Below, piece after piece: positions 26,380 through 35,237 of a stretch of DNA of 64,000 nucleotides (position 1 is the first letter of the stretch; each line of letters begins with the position of its first letter). The DNA comes from Alteromonas confluentis (GTDB lineage Bacteria; Pseudomonadota; Gammaproteobacteria; Enterobacterales; Alteromonadaceae), in contig NZ_MDHN01000013.1 of the NCBI RefSeq assembly GCF_001757105.1, positions 62,001 through 126,000 of the forward strand, read 5' to 3'. A program made the position numbers and the translations under genes. The notes below the pieces were generated by a model. That model worked only from the letters and a program-made list of their open reading frames with translations. It was not told where the DNA came from and searched no databases.

Positions 26380-26403
26380 ATACGCGCCTGCAAAGGCGCG
26401 TAT
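26380..26403. repeat. Perfect 10-bp palindromic hairpin between hupC and higA-like gene
   Basis: ATACGCGCCT (26380-26389) and AGGCGCGTAT (26394-26403) are exact reverse complements around a 4-base loop. The dyad fills the gap after the hupC stop and 9 bases before the higA-like start. There is no T-run. It could stabilise the hupSLC mRNA or serve as an operator for the HigA-like protein. Confidence 0.75.
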
Positions 26404-26411
26404 ATTCTCGA

Positions 26412-27155
26412 TTAGTCCGGCTTGTCATCTTTGAACATGCGCCAGCCGCTTATCATGGTGGAGATCAGGCTTTGGCGTGACATGATGTCTTCACGGATGG
26501 CCACGTACACGTGGATCATGATGAAGGTGATGATCCACCACATGCCCACACGGTGCCAGGTGTGTACATCCTGACTCTGGCCAAATAGCGGGATAACCCA
26601 ACCAAACATCACGTCGGCCCAGCTGCCCTGACCGAGGCCTTCGCTGTACAGTGCGAAGCCAGTCACGATCATAAAGATAATGCCGAGCACGAACAGTACA
26701 AACATACCCAGTTGCGCCAGCGGGTTGTGGCCCACGTACTTCTTCGGCGTTTTCTCTATAAACGAGTACCAGCGGATCTCGTGCCACACTTCTTTCCACC
26801 AGGCTTTACGGAAAACCTTGGGATAGAAAAGCTCTCTGGCGTGGCTATTGCCCACAATCGCCCAGTAGATCCGACCGATAAATGCAATAGTCACCACGTA
26901 ACCCGCGGTAAAGTGCGCGAAACGGATATAGCCCATCAGAAAGTTCTCACTGGCCTCACCCGGCTGCGTTGGCAAAGGCACACCAATGAAATAACCGGTC
27001 ACGCACAGTGTCAGCACGCTGAGTACGGTAACCCAGTGCCACAGTCGTAATGGCGCTTCGTATACGTAAACCGCGGTCTGCTTACGCACCAGTTCTTTCT
27101 TCGTTCCATCACGATGATTATCGACCAGCTCTTTTTTCTCTACGGTTGATGTCAT
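26412..27155 (-). CDS. hupC: Hydrogenase b-type cytochrome
   Basis: A 247-residue inner-membrane protein with four main membrane helices. Probable haem ligands are His in PLRLWHWVTVLSV, IRFAHFTAGYV and TWHRVGMWWI...MIHVYVAI, as in HyaC/HoxZ. It anchors the HupSL dimer on the periplasmic face and carries electrons to the quinone pool. A long basic N-terminus (about 25 residues) precedes the first helix. It is 27 bases after hupL. Confidence 0.95.
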   Translation of the reverse strand: MTSTVEKKELVDNHRDGTKKELVRKQTAVYVYEAPLRLWHWVTVLSVLTLCVTGYFIGVPLPTQPGEASENFLMGYIRFAHFTAGYVVTIAFIGRIYWAIVGNSHARELFYPKVFRKAWWKEVWHEIRWYSFIEKTPKKYVGHNPLAQLGMFVLFVLGIIFMIVTGFALYSEGLGQGSWADVMFGWVIPLFGQSQDVHTWHRVGMWWIITFIMIHVYVAIREDIMSRQSLISTMISGWRMFKDDKPD

Positions 27156-27182
27156 GACGTTCTCCTGCGTTAGCGCAATGCC

Positions 27183-28988
27183 CTAGCGAACCTTAACTTT
27201 TGTCAGTTCCTGACCGTCTTCTGCCATTACGTGGGTAGAACACGCCAGGCACGGGTCAAAGCTGTGCAGGGTACGCAGAATCTCAACCGGTTCATCAGGA
27301 CGTTCCATGGGGGTGTTAAGCAGCGAGGCTTCAAAGGCACCAATGTTGCCGTTGGCATCGCGAGGGGAGCCGTTCCACGTAGTCGGTACCACCGCCTGAT
27401 AGTTCTCGATTTTACCGTCTTTAATTTTAATCCAGTGACCCAGCGCGCCACGCGGTGCTTCGTTTATGCCCACACCTTTGGCTTCTTTTGGCCAGGTGCT
27501 CGGGTCCCATTTCTCAACGTTAGCCGTCGATGAGTCGCCGCCTTTAATGTTGGCAACTAACTGATGCCAATCGTCCAGCATGGAATCCACACAGAGTTCA
27601 GAGTCCAGTGCTCTGGCGAGGGTACGGCCTAAGGTAGAAGGCAGGAATTGTTTCAAGCCGAGATCCATGCCGGTAGCGGAGTTGAATGCGTGCAGTGAGC
27701 GGTCAACCTGCTCTTTGATATATTCCTTACCGGACGCATAGCCGATGATATAACGGGACAGCGGACCCACTTCCATGGCATGACCTTTCCAGCGTGGCGA
27801 CTTGATCCAGCTGTACTTGGCGCTTTCATCCAGTTCTTTAATGTTGGTTTTGGTGCCCTTGAAGTTCGGACCCAGTTCGAATTTCGCTTCGGTTTCACCA
27901 TCCCACGGGTGCAGACCTTTCGCGCCATTGGCGTACTGATACCAGCTGTGATCAACGAACTCCTGAATTTCATCCGGGTTACGCACATCTACAGGGTGGA
28001 TTTCGTCCCAGTTGCCGCCGATGATAGCGCCTGCCGGTACCAGATCGGTGCTGCGATCGCCGGGCACCACGGTGTGTGTGCCGTAGCTCATCACGTTGTG
28101 CGCCGCCAAACCGCCACCATACAGCCAGTCTTTGTACAGCGTGGCAATGGCGATCACGTCAGGGATATACACGTTTTTAATGAAGGCTTCGGCTTCGCGG
28201 ATGCGTTCCAGTACAAAGTTCAGGCTGGTCATGTTCACCGGTGCGCCAGACGAGCCGGTGCCGTCCAGGTTAATGGCACAGGCCACGCCGCCTACCATGT
28301 AGTTCGGGTGCGGGTTTTTACCGCCGAAAATGGTGTGGATCTTAACGATTTCCTTCTGCATATCCAGCGCTTCCAGATAGTGCGCTACCGCCATCAAATC
28401 CGCTTCCGGCGGCAGTTTGTATGCAGGGTTGGTCCAGTAACCGTTGGCAAACAGACCTAACTGACCGCTTTCAACGAATTTCTTGATACGGGTTTGCACA
28501 TCTTTGAAGTAGCCTGGGCTGGATTTCGGATGGGCAATGGACACTTTTTTCTGTAGATCGGAGGTTTTCACCGGATCGGCTTTCAGCGCGTTAACCGGGT
28601 TAACCCAGTCCAGCGCGTGCAGGTGATAGAAGTGCACCACGTGATCGTGGATATTCAGGGTTTTATCCATCAGGTGTCGGATAATGTGCGCGTTCAGCGG
28701 GATATCGATGCCCAGCGCATCTTCTACCGCACGGACACTGGTCAGTGCGTGACAGCCGGTACAAACACCACAGATACGTTCTACGAACGCCCACGCGTCG
28801 CGCGGATCACGGCCTTTCAGGATCACTTCCAAACCACGCCACATGGTACCGGTAGATACCGCGTTACGAATAATATTGTCTTTATCGACGTTCACTTCGC
28901 AGCGCATGTGACCTTCAATGCGGGTCACCGGATCGACCACAATCCGACGGCCGCTGTTATCCAGGCTGCTTGAATTTAAATCATTCAT
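27183..28988 (-). CDS. hupL: Uptake [NiFe]-hydrogenase large subunit
   Basis: A 601-residue protein carrying the NiFe centre. The first ligand pair is [10 protein letters not shown] (Cys73, Cys76) and the second is DPCLACSTH (Cys580, Cys583). After His586 there is a 15-residue C-terminal peptide ([15 protein letters not shown]) that HupD should remove, marking it as a processed uptake enzyme rather than a sensor. The sequence is close in layout to the HyaB/HoxG type (group 1d). The start codon shares one base with the hupS stop. Confidence 0.97.
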   Translation of the reverse strand: MNDLNSSSLDNSGRRIVVDPVTRIEGHMRCEVNVDKDNIIRNAVSTGTMWRGLEVILKGRDPRDAWAFVERICGVCTGCHALTSVRAVEDALGIDIPLNAHIIRHLMDKTLNIHDHVVHFYHLHALDWVNPVNALKADPVKTSDLQKKVSIAHPKSSPGYFKDVQTRIKKFVESGQLGLFANGYWTNPAYKLPPEADLMAVAHYLEALDMQKEIVKIHTIFGGKNPHPNYMVGGVACAINLDGTGSSGAPVNMTSLNFVLERIREAEAFIKNVYIPDVIAIATLYKDWLYGGGLAAHNVMSYGTHTVVPGDRSTDLVPAGAIIGGNWDEIHPVDVRNPDEIQEFVDHSWYQYANGAKGLHPWDGETEAKFELGPNFKGTKTNIKELDESAKYSWIKSPRWKGHAMEVGPLSRYIIGYASGKEYIKEQVDRSLHAFNSATGMDLGLKQFLPSTLGRTLARALDSELCVDSMLDDWHQLVANIKGGDSSTANVEKWDPSTWPKEAKGVGINEAPRGALGHWIKIKDGKIENYQAVVPTTWNGSPRDANGNIGAFEASLLNTPMERPDEPVEILRTLHSFDPCLACSTHVMAEDGQELTKVKVR

Positions 28989-30064
28989 TATTCTTGTTCT
29001 CCTTTATGCTGTGCGCGCTTCACAGCACTCGCTGCGGCGTGGGCAGCAATGGCGGCACCAACGCCACCGGCAACAGTCATACCGATTTCATCGGCGTTTT
29101 TCTCAATACCAAATTGTTTGATGTCGGTGAGGCGATCGTAGAACGAGCCTTTGTCCCAGAAGCCGTCTTCGGAACAACCGATACAGCCGTGACCAGCCTG
29201 GATGGGGAACGAGGTACCTTCGTTCCAGCGTACCGTAGAGCAGGCGTTATAAGTGGTTGGCCCTTTACAGCCCACTTTGTACAGGCAGTAACCCTTACGC
29301 GCGCCTTCGTCATCCCATTGCTCTACAAACTGGCCCGCATCAAAGTGCGGACGACGGTAGCATTTGTCGTGAATACGTTGGCTGTAGAACATCTTTGGAC
29401 GACCCTGGCGGTCAAGCTCCGGCACACGGCCGAATGTGAGCATGTAGGTAATAACACCGGTCATGACCTCGGCGATAGGCGGACAACCCGGCACTTTGAT
29501 GATGGGCTTGTCTTTAATGACTTTGTGGATAGGCACGGCCTGAGTCGGATTTGGCTTGGCAGCCTGTACGCAGCCCCACGATGCACAGGAACCCCAGGCA
29601 ATAATCGCGGCGGCATCTTTGGCCGCGTGTTTCAGCTGGTCGAGGAACGGTTTACCACCAACGATACAGAACATACCGTCTTCATTCAGCGGCGGGTTAC
29701 CTTCAACGGCGAGAATGTACTTACCCTTATACTTTTGGATGGTCTCTTCCAGAATCGCTTCGGCCTGATGTCCGGCAGAGGCCATCAGAGTATCGTCGTA
29801 ATCCAGCGAAATCATCGACAGCACCACATCTTTTACCAGCGGGTGGGCTGAACGAATGAAAGATTCTGAACAACAGGTACATTCCAAACCGTGTAACCAC
29901 AGAACGGGCGTCCGCTCTTTGGTTTCCATGGCATGGGCAATGCGAGGTGCGAATGCCGGGCCAAGGCCCAACGCTGCCGCAGTCAGGCTGCAGTACTTAA
30001 GAAAACTTCGACGGGTAATTCCCTGCCGACGCATGACGTTATAAAAAGTTTCCAATTGGGACAT
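28988..30064 (-). CDS. hupS: Uptake [NiFe]-hydrogenase small subunit, six-Cys oxygen-tolerant type
   Basis: A 358-residue protein with a Tat signal peptide (RRSFLK at residues 18-23, cleavage near AHA45). All six Cys of the oxygen-tolerant proximal [4Fe-3S] cluster are present: CTCC at 62, 64 and 65, then Cys160, Cys165 and Cys194. These correspond one to one (offset 45) to C17, C19, C20, C115, C120 and C149 of E. coli Hyd-1. A C-terminal hydrophobic helix ([20 protein letters not shown]) anchors it. The ATG at 30064 follows a strong GGAGGA site; a frame reaching 30145 lacks one. It faces the periplasm. Confidence 0.97.
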   Translation of the reverse strand: MSQLETFYNVMRRQGITRRSFLKYCSLTAAALGLGPAFAPRIAHAMETKERTPVLWLHGLECTCCSESFIRSAHPLVKDVVLSMISLDYDDTLMASAGHQAEAILEETIQKYKGKYILAVEGNPPLNEDGMFCIVGGKPFLDQLKHAAKDAAAIIAWGSCASWGCVQAAKPNPTQAVPIHKVIKDKPIIKVPGCPPIAEVMTGVITYMLTFGRVPELDRQGRPKMFYSQRIHDKCYRRPHFDAGQFVEQWDDEGARKGYCLYKVGCKGPTTYNACSTVRWNEGTSFPIQAGHGCIGCSEDGFWDKGSFYDRLTDIKQFGIEKNADEIGMTVAGGVGAAIAAHAAASAVKRAQHKGEQE

Positions 30065-30217
30065 GGTGGGTCCTCCGCATACTTCTGCTGAAGACGAAAT
30101 AATCTCGCGTGTACCGTGCCTGTTCGATGATTGGGTATTAAGCAAGTTATCCGGCTATTCAGCGGATTTTTGTTTTTTTGTTTGGTGCAACAATTTCTTT
30201 AATGCAACCAGACAGAT

Positions 30218-30233
30218 AGCAAACACCAGACCA
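30218..30233 (-). promoter_or_regulatory. Sigma-54 promoter-like site upstream of hupS
   Basis: On the minus strand this reads TGGTCTGGTGTTTGCT: TGG and TTGCT with GG and GC exactly 10 bases apart, as in -24/-12 promoters. Positions between are less canonical. Transcription would start near 30207, giving a leader of about 140 bases before hupS. It is the natural target of HupR. The rest of the 285-bp gap between hypF and hupS shows no other feature that I can name. Confidence 0.55.
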
Positions 30234-30349
30234 GATCGGAATTGCTATTAATAACAGTAAGTTAACAATTTCAGAGGCGGGAATTGGTTTGTTAGCTTTC
30301 CACTGGAGAACGAAACTGGAAAGTCGGTTATCAGTATAAACAGAGGTGT

Positions 30350-32761
30350 TCAGGCAGGCGTTGTGCGGGCCAGCGTGATCAGCGCCTGACCAAAAGCAAT
30401 CCCGGCATCGTTTGCGGGAATGCGCCGATGGCTGAGTACGGTGAACCCAGCTTGCTGCAACTGCTGTTGAAGCAAGCCCTGCAGTAAACTGTTCTGCATG
30501 ACACCGCCGGAGAGAACCACAGTACGGAAGTGTTTCTGCTTTTGGATATTCTGCGCTAAGCAGGTGAAGGACGCTGCCATTGATACATGGAATCCCTTGG
30601 CAATATTGGCCTTATCTTCGCCCTGTTCGAGCGCGTCTATCATTTCCAGTAGCATGGGGCCGGGATCAATATGTCCTTCTTTATCGGGTTTCAGAGTAAA
30701 CGGCTTCGCAGGAAGCAGCCCGTTCTCAGCCAGTTTTTGCAGGGCAACGGCTGCCTGACCTTCGTAGCTGATCTGATTGTCATAACAACCAAGCAGGGCA
30801 GCAACTGCATCGAATAAACGCCCGGCAGAACTGCTAAGTGGACAATTGAGCTGCTTATCTATCATCTTCGCCAGCGTGGCCGCCGTGGGAGAGACCAGAG
30901 TTTTTGATAGTCCGGGAATCGCGTTCACGCGTTCTCTAATGTCTTGCTCACTCAGTAAGGAATATAACTGGCCGAACAGACAACGCCAGGGCGCGAGAAT
31001 TGCCTGTGTGCCGCCGGGTAGTGGTGCGGGTTTGAGTCCGCCCAGTCGTTCTGCTTGCTGATAGTTGCCAAATAGCACTTCGCCGCCCCAAAGCGTACCG
31101 TCGGTGCCAAGACCCGTGCCGTCAAGGCAAATGCCGAGGAGGTTTTCACTGCTCAGTGGAACACCGTTGTCGCCCATACAGGCTGCCATATGGGCGTGGT
31201 GATGCTGAATCTGACTTACCGGTGAATCAACACGAAACGGAGAATCTTCTTCATCGGCACAGCGACGTGCGTAGCCACTGGAAAGGTAATCGGGATGCAG
31301 ATCGCAACATATTTGTGATGGGGAAAACTGATATAAGTCCCGGTACAGTGCCAGCGTTTGCTCCCAGGCATCGAAAGTACGGGCATCACTGAGATCGCCC
31401 ATGTGCTGGGAGATTACAGCGTTGGACCCCTGGGTCATGCAGAAGGTGTTTTTCAGCTCTGCTCCCAGTGCCAAAATGGTGTGTTCTGTTGAAAAGCCTT
31501 CCGGCAGCGGTAATACAAGTGGTGCATAGCCGCGGGCTAGTCGTAGTGGCTGTAACCGGGAGCCCGTTTCATTTGGTAGCACCTGCATAACGGAGTCATC
31601 CACCCGGTTGTGGATAGGCCGGTTATGCATCACAAATACGTCGGCAATATCACATAGCTGGCTTCTGGCATCCTCGTTGTCGATGGCTTGGGGCTGCCCA
31701 GAGGCGTTGCCGCTGGTCATTACCAACGGGAAGTCCACCGCGTCCATCAGTAACAGGTGAATGGGTGTGTAGGGCAGCATGATCCCAAGCCGGTTGGTAT
31801 CCGGAGCTATGGATTTTGCTAACGGCCACCCCGAGAGCTTATCTGTTTTCTGACTGCCGGACGGTGCCGTCGCACCGGCAGAATCATCGCAGGGAGGAGC
31901 AAGTACTACCGGCGCCTGTGGTGATGTCAGCAGCGCCATTTCCTCTTCACCGAGCAGGACATACTGACCGGCGTGTTCAATGTCTTTCATCATCAGCGCA
32001 AACGCTTTGTGCGGACGACATTTGCGCTCCCGCAGCGTGTTTACCGCTGTGTCGTTGGTGGCGTCGCACACCAGATGAAAGCCGCCGAGCCCTTTCAGCG
32101 CAACGATTTTGCCGTCTGCAAGTGCCATTGCAATATCAGTAAATGGCAAACTGGAAACTAACTTTTCACCCTGGTTATCTTCCAGCCACAGTGTGGGCCC
32201 GCAGTCAGGACACGCTACCGGTTGCGCGTGAAAGCGCCGGTCAGCCGGATCCTGATATTCTGCCGCGCAGGTGTCACACAACGGGAAATCCGCCATGGTG
32301 GTGCTGGCCCGATCATACGGCAGGGTTTTGATGATCGACAGTCTGGGACCACAGTTTGTACAGTTCAGGAAAGGATACTGATAGTGCCTGTCTGCCGGAT
32401 CGAATAGCTCGTTTCGGCAGTCTTCGCAGGTGGCCGCGTCAGGCGGACAGCCGGTTTTCACGTTGCTGCTGACGGATTCGGTGATCGAAAATGAGGTAGG
32501 TGCTGAGTCGATAAAAACCGGGGTCAGGGTTATGCTGTCGATGCGGGATAAAGGCGGCGCTTCGCGGCGGATTGTGTCGGTATAGTGGGTTATCGCGTTT
32601 TCATCACCGAGCACTTCAATCAGCACGCCCTCGCCGTCATTAAAAATATGTCCGCACAGGGATAATTCATTAGCCACTCGCCAGACAAATGGCCGAAAGC
32701 CCACGCCCTGTACCAGACCAGTAATTCGGATATGGAAACCGTTGGTTTCAGCCGTTGACAT
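30350..32761 (-). CDS. hypF: Carbamoyltransferase HypF
   Basis: An 803-residue four-domain protein. An acylphosphatase-like domain starts it (GLVQGVGFRPFVWRVA). Two zinc fingers follow (CEDCRNELFD...CTNCGP and CDTCAAEYQD...CPDCGP), then a YrdC-like domain (LRERKCRPHKAFALMMKD), and the C-terminal Kae1-like domain has the metal motif HHHAHMAACMG. HypF converts carbamoyl phosphate to the carbamoyl group transferred to the HypE Cys, the source of the cyanide ligands. It is placed between hupV and hupS as in Rhodobacter capsulatus, 18 bases downstream of hupV. Confidence 0.97.
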   Translation of the reverse strand: MSTAETNGFHIRITGLVQGVGFRPFVWRVANELSLCGHIFNDGEGVLIEVLGDENAITHYTDTIRREAPPLSRIDSITLTPVFIDSAPTSFSITESVSSNVKTGCPPDAATCEDCRNELFDPADRHYQYPFLNCTNCGPRLSIIKTLPYDRASTTMADFPLCDTCAAEYQDPADRRFHAQPVACPDCGPTLWLEDNQGEKLVSSLPFTDIAMALADGKIVALKGLGGFHLVCDATNDTAVNTLRERKCRPHKAFALMMKDIEHAGQYVLLGEEEMALLTSPQAPVVLAPPCDDSAGATAPSGSQKTDKLSGWPLAKSIAPDTNRLGIMLPYTPIHLLLMDAVDFPLVMTSGNASGQPQAIDNEDARSQLCDIADVFVMHNRPIHNRVDDSVMQVLPNETGSRLQPLRLARGYAPLVLPLPEGFSTEHTILALGAELKNTFCMTQGSNAVISQHMGDLSDARTFDAWEQTLALYRDLYQFSPSQICCDLHPDYLSSGYARRCADEEDSPFRVDSPVSQIQHHHAHMAACMGDNGVPLSSENLLGICLDGTGLGTDGTLWGGEVLFGNYQQAERLGGLKPAPLPGGTQAILAPWRCLFGQLYSLLSEQDIRERVNAIPGLSKTLVSPTAATLAKMIDKQLNCPLSSSAGRLFDAVAALLGCYDNQISYEGQAAVALQKLAENGLLPAKPFTLKPDKEGHIDPGPMLLEMIDALEQGEDKANIAKGFHVSMAASFTCLAQNIQKQKHFRTVVLSGGVMQNSLLQGLLQQQLQQAGFTVLSHRRIPANDAGIAFGQALITLARTTPA

Positions 32762-32779
32762 GGCGTATGAATAATCAGG

Positions 32780-34231
32780 CTAGTGCACCGTGCAAGCCAT
32801 GCACGGATCAAAAGAACGGACAATGTGCTGCACAGCCACCGGCTCAGTCTCGCCCGGACGCACTGGCGCGCCTTCTAATGCCTGCTCCAATGCACCTGGA
32901 ATACCGAAGCTGTCTCTGGGAGAAAAGTTCCAGCTGGTGGGGGCCACAATCTGATATTGCGAGATTTTACCCTTTTTAATTTCTATCCAGTGTCCCAGCG
33001 AACCCCGGGCCGCTTCCACCAAACCAATACCTCGCGCGCTGTCGGGGAGCTTGGTTTCGTGGCGAAATGGCGCAGAAGGGTCGATGGCTTTCGCCCATGT
33101 TTGCATGGCGGGGATCACGCTTGCCAGTTCCAGCAGGCGGGCGACGATCCGGGAATGTACATTCGCGCCGTTAGCAGCAACCAATGCTTCAATCAGCGGG
33201 TTTCGGTTCAGCATCTGACGGGCAATAGCGCCGGTTTCCATCACGTGATTATCCAGCCGAGGTGACTTACACCAGCTATACGCGTTGTCGTTATCCAGAT
33301 CGGGCGTGGTTTCGCCCTGCATTGGATTTACCGGTGCAGATAGGGGCGTTAACCAGCTGTGAGCATGATCTTCCGTTACTGCGGAAATGGTCACGTCTGT
33401 GCGTTTACCTTTAATCAACTGGCCCGGTGCAAACAGGTGTCCTTCGGTCAGTGGGTATGCGCCATAACTTAAAAAGTTGCCAGGGCCTTTACCGAGTTTA
33501 TGCAGCTCCAATTCCTCGCTGATGTGCAGAAAGCGGGTGAAATCGCTGTGATCCCAGCTTTTCGATGCCTGCCACGCATTGAGCTCATCTATTGAAGACA
33601 GACTGTTGATGGTATCGAGATTGTCGCCAAACAGTTCAGATTCTAAAAATTTGCGGAACGCCGAAATGATGGTTACCACACGAATACGTTCGGCACGGTC
33701 GATAGCACGTGCGGAGCCGTCAGGCTGAATAGTGAGGGTGTGCGGCCACTTGCCCGCCATTAACCCCATCAGATGCAGAAAGACCGCGCGAGCGGGCAGC
33801 ATGACTGCAGTGGCGCTGCCGGATGTCGCTTTAAAGCGGTTTGAGATTTCTGCAAACCAGGGCTTGTCAGCATACAGGTCGCGGGCAAAGTCTGGCATAA
33901 AAAACAGATAGAAATGGGTGAGTAGGTCTGTCATGTTCTCATTAGCGAGAATCAAATTGGTGGCTAACTGGCCGTTACGGGGCATCTCAATACCCATGCA
34001 ATCAGCCAGTGCCCGGGCGGCAGCAACCGATTGGGTTACTGAACAAATGCCGCAAATCCGTGGCGTGTACACCAGTGCATCTAATGGGGCTTTGCCCAGC
34101 ATGATTTGCTCGAACCCCCGATAAAGGGTTGAGTTCACCTCGGCGCTGTCGACCTTTCCGTTCTGGATATCCAGGGCAATCTCTAAATCCCCCTCAACGC
34201 GGTTAAACGGGCCTGCAACGATTCTGCTCAT
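32780..34231 (-). CDS. hupV: Regulatory (sensory) hydrogenase large subunit
   Basis: A 483-residue NiFe protein with RICGICS (Cys60, Cys63) and a C-terminal DPCMACTVH that ends exactly at the His. The lack of a C-terminal extension means no protease step is needed, a hallmark of HupV/HoxC hydrogen sensors. MSRIVAGPFNRVEGD is a typical start. With HupU it binds hydrogen in the cytoplasm and signals to HupT. It is 10 bases downstream of hupU. Confidence 0.95.
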   Translation of the reverse strand: MSRIVAGPFNRVEGDLEIALDIQNGKVDSAEVNSTLYRGFEQIMLGKAPLDALVYTPRICGICSVTQSVAAARALADCMGIEMPRNGQLATNLILANENMTDLLTHFYLFFMPDFARDLYADKPWFAEISNRFKATSGSATAVMLPARAVFLHLMGLMAGKWPHTLTIQPDGSARAIDRAERIRVVTIISAFRKFLESELFGDNLDTINSLSSIDELNAWQASKSWDHSDFTRFLHISEELELHKLGKGPGNFLSYGAYPLTEGHLFAPGQLIKGKRTDVTISAVTEDHAHSWLTPLSAPVNPMQGETTPDLDNDNAYSWCKSPRLDNHVMETGAIARQMLNRNPLIEALVAANGANVHSRIVARLLELASVIPAMQTWAKAIDPSAPFRHETKLPDSARGIGLVEAARGSLGHWIEIKKGKISQYQIVAPTSWNFSPRDSFGIPGALEQALEGAPVRPGETEPVAVQHIVRSFDPCMACTVH

Positions 34232-34241
34232 AGGGTTGCTC

Positions 34242-35237
34242 TCATTTGTCCCGCTTGTAGATAGTAGGCGGATAAATTAACTGATCGGATACCGCGTTCT
34301 GTTTCAGACGGTTGGGGGTGGCGGCTTTCGACAGTGAAGCCAGTGCCACGAACCAGGCTTTGGGCATATCGGCGGGCAAGCCAACAGGAATGCCCGCCAC
34401 TTTCGGTGTGCGGGTGAAAGTGTGTCCCGGTTCTTCAAATTCAGGTGCAGTACAGTTGATACAGGGATAGCCGCCGTTGGTACAGGAGCCCTGCCCGTTC
34501 CACGGCCTGATATTGCAGTCGGCGTGCGCCTGCGTGCCCTTACAACCGGTATTTTCCATCATACAACCGCGATCGCCTAACGATTCAGCGCTGGCTTTGT
34601 ATTCGTAAAATTCGTTACGGTTGCAGCCGTGATGAACAAGGTGATCGGCGTACATACGCGGACGCGCCAGTTCATCTAAATCGTCATCGGTATGTTCATT
34701 CATGGCAATGCTGGTGAGGGTTTCAGTAACCCAGTCTGGGTGCGTCGGACATCCCGCGATATTCACTACCTTATTGCCAGACTGTGAGCGGTAGTCATCG
34801 CCAAGTAAGCCGCCAGTTTGCTCGCCTTCGAACTGCAAGCCGGTGGCATCGGTAAGGTTATCTGCAGCGGCGGTTATGCCGCCATAAGCGGCGCAAGAAC
34901 CGACTGCAACAGTATGACGACTCTTGGCTGCTAACTCTGACACCCATTCAATCATTGGCTTGCCGGTACCGCCCATCACGTGAAAACGACCGGTGCCGTT
35001 TGGACCGGTCATCATCGAGCCCTCGATGCACAGAATATCCAGCGACAGGCGATCGTTGAGAATATCATTCAGGATGGCAAGGAATTCGCGGCCGCTGGCT
35101 TCGCTTAACGAGGGGTGCCACAGCAAATTAATGTCGGCAGCCTCAAACAGCGCGATGACGTCTGGCGATTCGGCATTCAACAGTGACATGGAACAGCCAC
35201 CACACCCTCCAGATTGTAACCAGAGTAGATTATGCAT
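34242..35237 (-). CDS. hupU: Regulatory (sensory) hydrogenase small subunit
   Basis: A 331-residue iron-sulfur protein starting MHNLLWLQSGGCGGCSMSLL. It has no Tat signal, so it stays cytoplasmic, as expected for HupU/HoxB. The proximal motif is CGGC without the extra Cys found in HupS. Other cluster ligands include GSCAAYGG, IAGCPTHPD and the C-terminal CKGTQAHADC/CINC stretch. The chosen ATG overlaps the hupT stop by 8 bases and has a GGAGAA ribosome site; a longer frame adds 18 residues inside hupT. Confidence 0.93.
   Translation of the reverse strand: MHNLLWLQSGGCGGCSMSLLNAESPDVIALFEAADINLLWHPSLSEASGREFLAILNDILNDRLSLDILCIEGSMMTGPNGTGRFHVMGGTGKPMIEWVSELAAKSRHTVAVGSCAAYGGITAAADNLTDATGLQFEGEQTGGLLGDDYRSQSGNKVVNIAGCPTHPDWVTETLTSIAMNEHTDDDLDELARPRMYADHLVHHGCNRNEFYEYKASAESLGDRGCMMENTGCKGTQAHADCNIRPWNGQGSCTNGGYPCINCTAPEFEEPGHTFTRTPKVAGIPVGLPADMPKAWFVALASLSKAATPNRLKQNAVSDQLIYPPTIYKRDK

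Noticed and set aside
27780..28460. 226-residue plus-strand frame opposite hupL.
   Set aside because: It is a shadow of hupL, whose Cys boxes and motifs fix the frame.
28970..29851. 293-residue plus-strand frame opposite hupS.
   Set aside because: It lies entirely antisense to hupS, where conserved motifs fix the coding strand. No family pattern was seen.
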